Origin: Stenotrophomonas maltophilia
GTDB lineage: Bacteria > Pseudomonadota > Gammaproteobacteria > Xanthomonadales > Xanthomonadaceae
Assembly: GCF_002799155.1 (NCBI RefSeq)
Contig: NZ_NERD01000002.1
Span: 3,410,001 to 3,474,000 of the forward strand
Length of the DNA: 64,000 bases
Direction of reading: 5' to 3'
Below are positions 33,144 to 42,090 of the stretch, piece by piece. Every line of letters begins with the position of its first letter. The first letter of the stretch is position 1. A program made the translations under genes and the position numbers. The notes under the pieces are model-generated. The model did not search any database, was not told where the DNA came from, and saw only the letters and a program-made list of their open reading frames with translations.

Positions 33144-33173
33144 AAAAAAGCCGCCAGGTTCGCTGGCGGCTTT
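33144..33173 (-). terminator. Attenuator terminator in the DAHP synthase leader
   Basis: On the minus strand, AAAGCCGCCAG (33173-33163), loop CGAAC, CTGGCGGCTTT (33157-33147) and a T run to 33144. Perfect 11-bp stem plus six T: a textbook intrinsic terminator, 46 nt before the structural gene. Confidence 0.92.
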
Positions 33174-33196
33174 CGGGAATGCGTCTGAAGCTTTCT

Positions 33197-33265
33197 TCAG
33201 GGTGAGCGCAGTCCTTCCTCCGCCAGTGGCTTCGGAAAGTAATACCAGTAAAAGCGGGTGGCGGC
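33197..33265 (-). promoter_or_regulatory. Attenuator regions 1 and 2 (antiterminator partner)
   Basis: Region 1 is GCCGCCA (33265-33259) and region 2 is CTGGCGG (33226-33220). Region 2 pairs with region 1 or with terminator arm CCGCCAG (region 3, within 33173-33163). Stalling on the aromatic codons between 1 and 2 would free region 2 and block the terminator. Confidence 0.8.
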
Positions 33266-33274
33266 TGCGTTCAT
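33197..33274 (-). CDS. Aromatic leader peptide of the DAHP synthase attenuator
   Basis: This is a 25-codon ORF starting MNAAATRFYWYYFPKPL and ending RSP-stop. It contains six consecutive aromatic codons (Phe-Tyr-Trp-Tyr-Tyr-Phe), covering all three end products of the pathway. Just before them the codons for Ala-Ala-Thr hold GCCGCCA (region 1). Just after them CTGGCGG (region 2, 33220-33226) can pair either with region 1 or with CCGCCAG of the terminator's 5' arm. This is the layout of a trp/phe-type attenuator. No clear Shine-Dalgarno; the candidate -10 is so close that the message may be leaderless. Confidence 0.85.
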   Translation of the reverse strand: MNAAATRFYWYYFPKPLAEEGLRSP

Positions 33275-33282
33275 GGGTTGTA

Positions 33283-33312
33283 TTGATAACACAGCTTTTG
33301 CGCAGTGCAAAA
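33283..33312 (-). promoter_or_regulatory. Candidate promoter and operator of the DAHP synthase transcript
   Basis: Minus-strand TTGCAC (33310-33305), 16 bp, TATCAA (33288-33283). The -35 lies inside the perfect dyad TTTTGC-N5-GCAAAA (33296-33312), a possible repressor site. Confidence 0.4.
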
Positions 33313-33392
33313 TGTTTCATCCGCAACTGGGGACACGGTTCAGTGAGGTGCGCTCCAGCGCTGCCTACCCGGCAGCAGCCAGCCAATGTTGC

Positions 33393-33650
33393 TCATTTGC
33401 CATGCACTTCCACGTCCAGCAGGAGCCCTTCGTGGATGTCGGCCCAGCGCTCCAGCACGCGATCCAGCTCCTGCCTGGCCTCATCCAGCTGCTCGGGGTT
33501 GAGCAGGGAACGGGCGGTGTAGAGGTCGGAGACCAACCGCCGCAGGGCCGCTTCCGGGATGGCGACCGACGGCCCTTCCAGCCCCGGCAACTGCAATGCC
33601 GGGCTGTCGCCAAGCGGGCCGAACAGCGTGACCTGGAGCGTGCTCTGCAT
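33393..33650 (-). CDS. Small protein of unknown function
   Basis: This is an 85-aa soluble protein. It begins MQSTLQVTLFGPLGDSPAL and has a helical C-terminal part SDLYTARSLLNPEQLDEARQ and RVLERWADIHEGLLL. A good Shine-Dalgarno (AGGGAAG) lies 7 nt before the ATG at 33650, which favours a real gene over 12 extra upstream residues. No family recognised. It is in the same direction as the marR cluster, but 113 bp separate it from the gene upstream. Confidence 0.6.
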   Translation of the reverse strand: MQSTLQVTLFGPLGDSPALQLPGLEGPSVAIPEAALRRLVSDLYTARSLLNPEQLDEARQELDRVLERWADIHEGLLLDVEVHGK

Positions 33651-33763
33651 GATCAACTTCCCTGCGGATGGACATGGGCAATGCACTGTTTACCGCGTCC
33701 GGGTGACAGGCGCATGTGCCGGCCCTGCTGCTGGCCGGGTGTCTGGGCACCTCCGCAGCAGCG

Positions 33764-34102
33764 CTACAACGCGGCCAGGTCGGCCAAGTGCTGGTCCATG
33801 CTGTCCACCGCACCGATGACATGGGTGGTAGTGAAGTACGCATGCCAGCCGGTAGCAGCAATGCCAGCCGCCAGCGCATCAACCTCATCGCGGCTGGCGC
33901 AGTGCCAGACCGCATAGAACTGCTCGCCGCTGCCGTGCGGCACGTCCGTGGCGATGCGGCCCATCGCCAGTGGGGCAATGCGGGCCGGATCGAACTGCTG
34001 CATGCCGGCACCGATCCGGGCGAAGAAGGCCGCGCGCTGTTCGGGCGAGAGTGTGGTCCAGGCAGACGTGGCGGTATAGAGCTCGATGAAGGTGTGGGAC
34101 AT
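33764..34102 (-). CDS. DUF6616-like small protein (dimeric alpha/beta barrel type)
   Basis: This is a 112-aa soluble protein: SHTFIELYTATSAWTTLSPEQRAAF, GRIATDVPHGSGEQFYAVWHCASRDEVDAL and TGWHAYFTTTHVIGAV. The alternation of strands and helices, with the Trp-x-Tyr-Phe segment, resembles DUF6616 or YCII/EthD-like alpha/beta barrels. I recall DUF6616 members of similar length, but this needs a profile search. It is the third gene of the marR operon, 55 bp after the HEAT-repeat gene, separated from it by a REP-like palindrome. Confidence 0.7.
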   Translation of the reverse strand: MSHTFIELYTATSAWTTLSPEQRAAFFARIGAGMQQFDPARIAPLAMGRIATDVPHGSGEQFYAVWHCASRDEVDALAAGIAATGWHAYFTTTHVIGAVDSMDQHLADLAAL

Positions 34103-34138
34103 GGTGATTCTTCCTTGAGGTTGACGAGGCTGCGAGGT

Positions 34139-34161
34139 TGCCGGCCAGCGGCGGGCACTAC
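34139..34161. repeat. REP-like palindrome providing the stop of the HEAT-repeat gene
   Basis: TGCCGGCC-AGC-GGCGGGCA with one mismatch in the stem, then CTAC. On the minus strand this is GTAG, whose TAG is the stop codon of the HEAT-repeat gene. Confidence 0.75.
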
Positions 34162-34898
34162 CGGAGCGAGCGCGTCGCGCGTTTGCGGATGTAGGCGTTG
34201 GCGACGCTGTCGTGCTCGCGCTGCCAGCGCACGCAGAGTTCGCGCAGCCACTGCGGCTGTGTCTTGCCGGCATCATTGAGCCAATTGCCGACCGAATCCT
34301 GCACGTAGCGTTCCGGGTCATCGGCCAGTGCTTCCAGCAGCGCCGATGCATGTTCCGGATGTTGCTTGAACAGGGCGATGTGCGTGGCCCAGACACCACG
34401 CGGGCGCAGTGCTTCGCAGGCGAAGCGGCGCAGGTACGGCGAAGTTTCCTGTGTCCAAGGTTGCAGGTACCCGAGCGCCTGCACCGGCGCGGAAACAATG
34501 TCCGTGCGCAGCGCCAGCCACGCCCATTCGCGCACGCCGAAGTGCGGGTCATCGGCCAGCGTGCGCATCTGCTGCAGCTTCTCTGCCAACGTTGCGCGGG
34601 CATCGCTGCCGATCAGATAACAGGCCCAGCCGCGCACGGTATCGGCGCTGTGATGCTGCCAGAGCGCAGGCGCGCCCTGCCCCGCCTCACGCAGCAACTG
34701 CGCGGCCAAGGCCATGCGCTGGGTGATGCCCTTGCCTGAGGCTTCGTGCATGCGTTGCAGCGCTTCCGGTTCAAGCGCAGGCGCGACCACTTGCAACAGC
34801 GCGGCGAAATCCACTGCCAGGCATTCGGCCAGATGGGTGGCGGCGGCGTTGCCACTGTTGAGTGCACGCCGCCGCTCCGCTGGAATGGGCGTGCTCAT
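34158..34898 (-). CDS. AlkC/AlkD-like HEAT-repeat protein (putative DNA alkylation repair)
   Basis: This 246-aa all-helical protein is built of HEAT-like repeats. The C-terminal half has the AlkC-type pattern: GVREWAWLALRTDIV, TSPYLRRFACEALRPRGVW and DPERYVQDSVGNWLNDAGKTQPQWL. Such proteins are N3/N7-alkylpurine DNA glycosylases or structural relatives. Catalytic residues of AlkD (a Trp/Asp pair) cannot be placed with certainty by eye, so DNA repair is an inference. Its start overlaps the marR stop by 4 nt (translational coupling). The stop TAG comes from a GTAG repeat. Confidence 0.75.
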   Translation of the reverse strand: MSTPIPAERRRALNSGNAAATHLAECLAVDFAALLQVVAPALEPEALQRMHEASGKGITQRMALAAQLLREAGQGAPALWQHHSADTVRGWACYLIGSDARATLAEKLQQMRTLADDPHFGVREWAWLALRTDIVSAPVQALGYLQPWTQETSPYLRRFACEALRPRGVWATHIALFKQHPEHASALLEALADDPERYVQDSVGNWLNDAGKTQPQWLRELCVRWQREHDSVANAYIRKRATRSLR

Positions 34899-35395
34899 GC
34901 TGCGGATTCCCGCCCGCCGTCCGTGTGCTGCCAGACCTTGTGCAGTAGCTGTGAAAGCTGCTGCTGTTCACCAGCATCCAGGCCGTTGAACAGGCCGCTG
35001 ATCCACTGCGTGTGCTGCTCGAACAGCGCATCGGCCAAGCGCGCACCCTTTGCTGTCAGCACGATCTGCAGGCGACGGCCATCTTCGGCATCGCTGCGAC
35101 GCTGCAGCAGGCCTTGGCGCTGCAGGCCATCGAGCAGGCCGCTGATGGTGGCGCGGGTCACGCCAGCACGCTCTGCCAGTTCATGAGGCGACAGCGAGCC
35201 ATCGGCTCCATGCAGCAGGAACAGTACGATAAAGCGACCCTCGCTGAGCCCGTGCGGTGCAAGCCGGGCAGCACAGTCGCGATCGATCGACGAGGTCAGC
35301 GAGAGCAGCTGGAAACACAGGTGCAGCTGCGCGACGTTGCTGTGACCGCGTCGCTGTGCTTCGTCCAGCAGGGCGTCGTACTTTGCTTCGAACAT
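34895..35395 (-). CDS. MarR family transcriptional regulator
   Basis: This is a 166-aa winged-helix dimer. An N-terminal helix (YDALLDEAQRRGHSNVAQLHLC) precedes the HTH/wing LSPHELAERAGVTRATISGLLDGLQRQGLLQRRSDAEDGRRLQIVLTAKG, with the DxR wing signature (DGRRLQ) typical of MarR. The C-terminal helices dimerise. The ATG at 35395 is preferred over a TTG two codons earlier. It is first gene of an operon with the HEAT-repeat protein. A 12-bp palindrome lies over its own promoter, so autoregulation is likely. The ligand is unknown. Confidence 0.9.
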   Translation of the reverse strand: MFEAKYDALLDEAQRRGHSNVAQLHLCFQLLSLTSSIDRDCAARLAPHGLSEGRFIVLFLLHGADGSLSPHELAERAGVTRATISGLLDGLQRQGLLQRRSDAEDGRRLQIVLTAKGARLADALFEQHTQWISGLFNGLDAGEQQQLSQLLHKVWQHTDGGRESAA

Positions 35396-35411
35396 ACCCA
35401 AGCATTTGTAG

Positions 35412-35453
35412 TTAGGCGCCTAATCATAAACCGAAAGGGTGACCGCCAGTCAA
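35412..35453 (-). promoter_or_regulatory. marR promoter with overlapping palindromic operator
   Basis: Minus-strand TTGACT (35453-35448), 19 bp, TATGAT (35428-35423). The perfect 12-bp palindrome TTAGGCGCCTAA (35412-35423) touches the -10, a good position for MarR repression. Confidence 0.6.
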
Positions 35454-35604
35454 TCCGCCCGCGCCGACAGGACGCCGTTGGCAGCGGCAACAACTGCAGC
35501 CTGCGCGCCCCGCTGGAGGCCGAGCACGGCCCGCTGACACCCGGCCATGACGTGGGCAGCGGGCTGGCGTAGCATCGCGCCACGTCCAGCCGGGAGTTCC
35601 ACGC

Positions 35605-36768
35605 ATGCGCCGTGCCGTCCTGTTCTTGCTGACCCTGTTCCCGATGGCGATCCTGGCCGCACCGCCTCCCGTACCCTCGCCCGACCGCATTGACGCCGAA
35701 GCACGGCGCCTGATGCAGGCGGCCCATGCGCGCGGCATGGCGCTGGCGGTGATCGATGGCGGCAAGGTGATGCACGTGGCCGCCTACGGTGAACGCAACG
35801 CCGCAGGCGAACCGCTGCGCACCGACACCGTGATGTACGCCGCATCGCTGACCAAGATGGCCTTCGGCCACCTGGTCGCACAGCTCGCCCAGAACGGAGT
35901 GATCGATCTGGATGCCAGCATCGCCACCGCGCTGGACATGCCGCTGCCAGACTACCCGCCCGAACCGAAGAAGTACGCCGACTACAGCGTGCTGGCCGGT
36001 GATGCGCGCTGGCGCCAGCTCACGCCGCGACGGCTGCTGAACCACGCCAGCGGCTTTGCCAACTTCGGCTTTCTCGAGCCGGATGGCCGCTTGAAGTTCC
36101 ACTTCGACCCCGGCAGCCGCTACGCGTACTCCGGGGAAGGACTGATCCTGCTGCAGTTCGTGATCGAGCGCGGGCGACTTGGCGAGGATGTGGGGGCGTT
36201 GATGCAGCAGCGCGTATTCGATCGCTTCGGCATGACGCGGACCAGCATGACGTGGCGTAGCGATTTTGCCGGCAACCTGGCCGATGGCTGGACTGCGGAA
36301 GGTACGGCCGAGCCGCACGACGAGCGCAGCCGGGTACGTGCAGCGGGATCGATGGATACCACCATTGCCGACATGGCCCGCTTTGTGGCTGGCTATGTGC
36401 GCGGTGAAGGACTGTCGGCTTCAATGCGCAAAGAGCTGGTGCGGCCGCAGCTGCCGATCACCACCACCAGCCAGTTCCCCACGCTGCAACCGGAGCTGCC
36501 CGCGGCGCAGCAACACAGGGATCTGGCCGCAGGCCTGGGCGTGGTGACCTTCCGCGGCTCGCAGGGCGCAGGTTTCTACAAGGGCGGCCACGATGACGCG
36601 GTCGGCAACACGCTGGTGTGCATCGAGCGGTACAAGCGCTGCGTGGTGATCCTGGGCAACGATGTACGGGCGGAGGCCACCTTCCCCGCGCTGGTGGCGT
36701 TCGTGCTGGGCGATACCGGCGTGCCATGGCAGTGGGAATACGGCGCGGCGAAGGCATTCGTCGAATGA
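35605..36768 (+). CDS. Exported serine hydrolase, class C beta-lactamase family
   Basis: This 387-aa protein has a signal peptide MRRAVLFLLTLFPMAILAAP. The beta-lactamase/transpeptidase-like fold has nucleophile Ser81 and Lys84 in SLTK, the Tyr motif YSGEG (in place of YxN) and a C-terminal KGGHDD segment in the place of the KTG/HTG motif. The family (Pfam Beta-lactamase) includes esterases, D-aminopeptidases and PBP4*-like enzymes, and true class C enzymes. The changed third motif argues against an AmpC-type resistance enzyme. The location is periplasmic. Single gene. Confidence 0.85.
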   Translation: MRRAVLFLLTLFPMAILAAPPPVPSPDRIDAEARRLMQAAHARGMALAVIDGGKVMHVAAYGERNAAGEPLRTDTVMYAASLTKMAFGHLVAQLAQNGVIDLDASIATALDMPLPDYPPEPKKYADYSVLAGDARWRQLTPRRLLNHASGFANFGFLEPDGRLKFHFDPGSRYAYSGEGLILLQFVIERGRLGEDVGALMQQRVFDRFGMTRTSMTWRSDFAGNLADGWTAEGTAEPHDERSRVRAAGSMDTTIADMARFVAGYVRGEGLSASMRKELVRPQLPITTTSQFPTLQPELPAAQQHRDLAAGLGVVTFRGSQGAGFYKGGHDDAVGNTLVCIERYKRCVVILGNDVRAEATFPALVAFVLGDTGVPWQWEYGAAKAFVE

Positions 36769-36817
36769 CGGCGCGATGATGCCTGCGTGGCGAGCGCAGC
36801 GTGGATGGTTGCCTCGC

Positions 36818-37429
36818 TCAGCGCGCCTGCTCGAAGAACATCAGGTACACCAGCCGGCCATTCTCCAGGCAGTCGCCGAACGCTGGCCCGGCGGTGTGCC
36901 AGAACCAGGGCCGCAGCAGCACCAGCCGGTTGAAGCGCATCGGGATGCGCATGGTCATTTCCCACTGGCTGTCGTCGTTGCTGTCGCGCTCGATGATGTC
37001 GCGATGCATGTCGCCACCGTTTGCATAGCCCAACGCGGCCAGCTCCGCTGCATCCAGGGCCATGCGCTCGGTGCCGGTGCGGCGGTGGCGGAAGAACTCG
37101 GTGCCGCCCTCGCAGTGCTCCGGTGCACTCAGGTAGAGGATGCCCGACCAGTGCGAGTGATCGGCATGTACCTTGGCGCGGCCGGTATCACCGGCCAGGG
37201 TGATCCGGAACTTGCCGTGCGACTGCAGCGGGTTGACCGGCCGCAGCGGTTCGTTGACCAGCCGCGAGACCGCACCGGACAGTCCATCCAGATCCAGCCG
37301 CTGCTGCGAATTGCGGCCGGGGAACGCGCCCTCCTGCACGGGATAGGTCAGGCCCAGCGCCGCCTGGCGCAGCCCCTGCGCATCGGCAGGAGAAAGGAAG
37401 TCGTCGACGATGATGAACGAGGTAGGCAT
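36818..37429 (-). CDS. 2OG-Fe(II) oxygenase-like protein (DUF6445-type)
   Basis: This 203-aa soluble protein begins MPTSFIIVDDFLSPADAQGLR. An HxD-like site lies in KVHADHSHWSGILYLS, and a distal His plus Arg lie in LVLLRPWFWHTAGPAFG and ENGRLVYLMFF. The double-stranded beta-helix pattern HxD...H resembles prolyl-hydroxylase-like dioxygenases and the DUF6445 family. The start at 37429 is chosen because the upstream frame is not conserved. A strong terminator follows groEL just upstream, so this gene has its own promoter. Substrate unknown. Confidence 0.75.
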   Translation of the reverse strand: MPTSFIIVDDFLSPADAQGLRQAALGLTYPVQEGAFPGRNSQQRLDLDGLSGAVSRLVNEPLRPVNPLQSHGKFRITLAGDTGRAKVHADHSHWSGILYLSAPEHCEGGTEFFRHRRTGTERMALDAAELAALGYANGGDMHRDIIERDSNDDSQWEMTMRIPMRFNRLVLLRPWFWHTAGPAFGDCLENGRLVYLMFFEQAR

Positions 37430-37476
37430 GGCCACCGAGCGTAGCGATGCGCTGCGGCGGCGGCAACCGGGCAACG

Positions 37477-37504
37477 AAAAACCCCGCCTTGCGGCGGGGT
37501 TTTT
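37477..37504. terminator. Intrinsic terminator after groEL
   Basis: Perfect 12-bp arms AAAAACCCCGCC and GGCGGGGTTTTT with a TTGC loop. A T run lies on both strands; it ends groEL on the minus strand. Confidence 0.9.
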
Positions 37505-37561
37505 CTTTACATCGGGACGGCGCGCCGACCAGGGTCGGCAACGACCGCCGGGGGCGTGGAC

Positions 37562-39265
<1,704 letters not shown>

Positions 39266-39292
39266 TTACAGGAAAGCAGGTCGCGCCGAAGC

Positions 39293-39580
39293 TCAGCCGA
39301 TGACGGCGAGCACGTCGTCTTCGCGCAGGACCTTGTACTCGACGCCTTCGCTCTTGTACGAGCTGCCGGCGTACTGGCCGTAGATGACCTTGTCGCCGAC
39401 CTTCAGCGACGGAGCGCGCACGCTGCCGTTGTCCAGCGGCTTGCCCGGGCCAACGGCCACGACTTCACCCTTGGTGGACTTTTCCTTGGCCGAATCCGGA
39501 ATGACGATGCCACCGGCGGAGATTTCGTCGGCTTCGATCGGCTTGACCACAACGCGGTCGTGCAGCGGCTTGATGCTCAT
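39293..39580 (-). CDS. groES: Co-chaperonin GroES (Hsp10)
   Basis: This 95-aa lid subunit of the GroEL chamber is full length and canonical: [19 protein letters not shown], the mobile loop [17 protein letters not shown], and [23 protein letters not shown]. Shine-Dalgarno AGAGG lies upstream. It is the first gene of groESL, and the CIRCE operator about 50 bp upstream points to HrcA control. Confidence 0.99.
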   Translation of the reverse strand: MSIKPLHDRVVVKPIEADEISAGGIVIPDSAKEKSTKGEVVAVGPGKPLDNGSVRAPSLKVGDKVIYGQYAGSSYKSEGVEYKVLREDDVLAVIG

Positions 39581-39626
39581 AAGAGACCTCTTAAGTTATT
39601 GATTGGTCTGAAAAAGTCCGGCGATG

Positions 39627-39653
39627 TTAGCACTCGCTCATGGCGAGTGCCAG
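39627..39653 (-). promoter_or_regulatory. CIRCE operator (HrcA site) for groESL
   Basis: TTAGCACTC-N9-GAGTGCCAG against the consensus TTAGCACTC-N9-GAGTGCTAA: one arm is perfect and the other has two mismatches. It lies 47-73 bp upstream of the groES start, with TAACAT (a possible -10) overlapping its edge. Confidence 0.92.
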
Positions 39654-39805
39654 AACCGCACGTGAAGAAACCCGACAACGTCGGGAGCAGGGCAGAGATG
39701 GAGCCCACCGATCCCCTTTCAAGGGCGGGAGGCGAAAAAATTTTTCCGTCTCGCTCATGCGGCGACGCAGCGGATCCGGCCAGATTCAGTGACCAGCGTC
39801 GCACT

Positions 39806-39819
39806 GTCAGATATCTGAC
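39806..39819. promoter_or_regulatory. 14-bp perfect palindrome upstream of the nuclease gene
   Basis: GTCAGATATCTGAC lies 74 bp before the nuclease start codon. It is a plausible operator for an unknown regulator. The remaining 39654-39892 stretch holds no gene, only an AAAAAATTTTT tract near 39736. Confidence 0.4.
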
Positions 39820-39892
39820 GTTCATTTACGACAAAGTGTCACTGGATCGGCCTTAGGCTCGGCCGCGCATTCCCAATCACAAGGAGTAGTCG

Positions 39893-41683
39893 ATGCGATT
39901 GCTGTCCCCGCTTGCCGCCGCCTGCCTGCTGGCCCTGGCCGCTGCGCCGGCCCAGGCCGAGGTCTTCATCAATGAACTGCACTACGACGACAGCACCGCC
40001 GCCGGTGACGTCGGCGAAGCGATCGAGGTCGTGGCCACCGCAGGTGAGGACCTGTCCGGCTACCGCCTGTACCTCTACAACGGCAGCAATCCGTCGGCGG
40101 CCGTGGTCTACGCCAACAACCCGGTGCCTGCCGGTAGCGCCGCAGGCTGCGGCAGCGCGACCATCGCCGTGGTCAACTACCCGACCAACGGCCTGCAGAA
40201 CGGCGCGAACGACGGCATTGCCCTGGTCGATGCCAGCGGCAAGGTGGTCCAGTTCCTCAGCTACGAGGGCGCCATCACCGCCTCCGCTGGCCCTGCCGCT
40301 GGCATGACCAGCCAGAACATCCCGGTGGCCGAAACCAACAGCACCGCGGCGGGCACCTCGCTGCAGCTGACCGGCAGCGGCAGCCAGTACGCCCACTTCA
40401 CCTGGGCCGAGTCGGCCACGCAGACGTTTGGCAGCTGCAACAACGGCCAGACCTTCAGTGGTGGCAGCACCCCGGGCCCGAACACGCCGCCGTCGGTCTC
40501 CACCACCACCCCGGCGCAGGGCAGCGGCACCTTCCCGGCCGCCGCCGACCTGGAAGTGGTGTTCAGCGAGACGGTGAACCTGGCCAGTGGCGCCTTCGCC
40601 CTGAGCTGCGGCACCTCCGGCAGCGTGCCGCTGACCTTCCCGGCCAGCGGCCGCAGCGTGAAGCTGTCCACCAACACCGCGCTGGTGGCCGGTGAAGCCT
40701 GCCGCTTCGACATCCGTGCCGCGCGCATCACCGACCTGCAGGGCGCGCATCCGGCCGCCGACAGCCGCATCGCCTTCACCGTAGCCAGCACCGGCGGCAA
40801 TCCGGACCCGGGCAACCCGGGCGTGCCGGCCGGTTACTACTCCAAGGTCAACACCAGCAGCCCCAGCCAGCTGCGCTGCTCGCTGCACGCCACCATCAAG
40901 GGCCACACCGCCTACCCGTACAGCGGCTCGAGCACCAGCACCTGGACCATCCTGGAAATCGCCGACGAGGATCCGAACAATGCCGGCAGGATCCTGGATG
41001 CCTACCGCAACCGCAGCTACGCCAAGGTGACCGATCGCGCCGGCAGCGGCGGTGGCCTGAAGTACAACCGCGAGCACACCTGGCCGAACTCGCTGGGCTT
41101 TGCCACCACCACCGGTGACAAGGGCCTGCCGTACGCGCCCTACACCGACACCCACATGCTGTACCTGACCGACGCGCAGTGGAACGCCGACCGTGGCAAC
41201 AAGCCGTTCGGCAAGTGCGACGCCAACTGCGGCGAGCGCGCCACCGAGGCCAACAACGGCCAGGGTGGCGGCAGCGGCGGCTATCCGGGCAATTCGAACT
41301 GGGTTCGCACCCCGGACGGCAACGGTGGCACCTTTGAAGTGTGGGGGGCACGCAAGGGCGACATGGCGCGTGCGGTGCTGTACATGGCGATCCGCTACGA
41401 GGGCGGCAAGGATGCGGCCACGGGACAGTCCGAGCCGGACCTGGAGCTGACCGATGACCGCAGCAAGATCGTCAAGACCAGCAGCTCGCCGGCCTACATG
41501 GGGCTGCTGTCGACGTTGATCGACTGGCATCTGGCCGACCCGCCGAGTGCTGCAGAACGCGCCCGCAACGACGTGATCTACAGCTTCCAGGGCAACCGAA
41601 ACCCATTCATCGACCATCCCGAGTGGGCGACCCCGGCCTTGTTCACCTCGGCCAAGCCGGCGACCTGCCAGCTGGCCAACTGA
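39893..41683 (+). CDS. Secreted endonuclease I family protein with lamin-tail-like and Ig-like domains
   Basis: This 596-aa protein has a signal peptide MRLLSPLAAACLLALAAAPAQA. An N-terminal LTD-like domain (EVFINELHYDDSTAAGDVGEAIEV) is followed by a Big_5/SbsA-type Ig domain at about 200-300 (PPSVSTTTPAQGSGTFPAAADLEVVF). The C-terminal EndA/NucM-type endonuclease I domain has the His-metal motif KYNREHTWPNS, then DTHMLYLTDAQWNADRGNKPFG, RKGDMARAVLYMAIRY and FQGNRNPFIDHPEW. It should be an extracellular or periplasmic Mg-dependent DNase/RNase, perhaps for nucleic acid scavenging. Confidence 0.92.
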   Translation: MRLLSPLAAACLLALAAAPAQAEVFINELHYDDSTAAGDVGEAIEVVATAGEDLSGYRLYLYNGSNPSAAVVYANNPVPAGSAAGCGSATIAVVNYPTNGLQNGANDGIALVDASGKVVQFLSYEGAITASAGPAAGMTSQNIPVAETNSTAAGTSLQLTGSGSQYAHFTWAESATQTFGSCNNGQTFSGGSTPGPNTPPSVSTTTPAQGSGTFPAAADLEVVFSETVNLASGAFALSCGTSGSVPLTFPASGRSVKLSTNTALVAGEACRFDIRAARITDLQGAHPAADSRIAFTVASTGGNPDPGNPGVPAGYYSKVNTSSPSQLRCSLHATIKGHTAYPYSGSSTSTWTILEIADEDPNNAGRILDAYRNRSYAKVTDRAGSGGGLKYNREHTWPNSLGFATTTGDKGLPYAPYTDTHMLYLTDAQWNADRGNKPFGKCDANCGERATEANNGQGGGSGGYPGNSNWVRTPDGNGGTFEVWGARKGDMARAVLYMAIRYEGGKDAATGQSEPDLELTDDRSKIVKTSSSPAYMGLLSTLIDWHLADPPSAAERARNDVIYSFQGNRNPFIDHPEWATPALFTSAKPATCQLAN

Positions 41684-41706
41684 CCGCGCAACGCAGCGGT
41701 CCACTG

Positions 41707-41734
41707 CCGCCGCCGGGCCCTGACCCGGCGGCGG
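41707..41734. terminator. GC hairpin between the nuclease gene and cutA
   Basis: Perfect 11-bp arms CCGCCGCCGGG / CCCGGCGGCGG with a 6-nt loop, no T tract. TATACT (41738-41743), a likely cutA -10, follows at once. Confidence 0.45.
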
Positions 41735-41751
41735 CCCTATACTCGACGGTC

Positions 41752-42090
41752 ATGTCGACCGTCGATCCCGTCCTGCTGCTGTTGACCACCTGCCCGGACC
41801 GGGCCAGTGCCGAGCGCATCGCGCACGCGCTGGTCGGCGAGCGGCTGGCCGCGTGCGTCACCCGCCTCGATGGCGCGCAGTCGACCTACCGCTGGCAGGG
41901 CGAGGTGACCACCGACGCCGAACTGCAACTGCTGGTGAAAACCACCGCGAGCCGCGTCGATGACGCGATTGCCCGGATCGTCGAACTGCATCCGTATGAA
42001 CTCCCGGAGTGCATCGCGGTCGAAACCCGGGCCGGCCTGCCGGCGTATCTGGACTGGATCCGGGCACAGACCCGGGAGGACACTGATTGA
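41752..42090 (+). CDS. cutA: Divalent-cation tolerance protein CutA
   Basis: This 112-aa trimeric ferredoxin-like protein contains the conserved segments LLLTTCPDRASAERIAHALVGERLAACV, STYRWQGEVTTDAELQLLVKT, RIVELHPYELPECIA and AYLDWI. Classically linked to copper tolerance, its exact role is unclear. It forms an operon with dsbD and a TlpA-like gene (TTGA overlap with dsbD), the arrangement also seen in enterics. TATACT 8 nt before the ATG hints at a nearly leaderless message. Confidence 0.95.
   Translation: MSTVDPVLLLLTTCPDRASAERIAHALVGERLAACVTRLDGAQSTYRWQGEVTTDAELQLLVKTTASRVDDAIARIVELHPYELPECIAVETRAGLPAYLDWIRAQTREDTD

Noticed and set aside
33258..33917. 219-codon plus-strand frame over the DAHP leader and the small gene
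   Set aside because: It reads the attenuator terminator region antisense, and its sequence (Pro/Gln/Arg-rich) shows no domain.
35605..36768. AmpC-type beta-lactamase resistance gene
   Set aside because: SxxK is present, but the third motif (KTG) and the YxN motif are changed (KGG and YSG). It is better described as a serine hydrolase of the class C family.
39737..39751. AAAAAATTTTT tract as a terminator or DUE
   Set aside because: There is no GC stem before the T run and no origin context, so no function is claimed.
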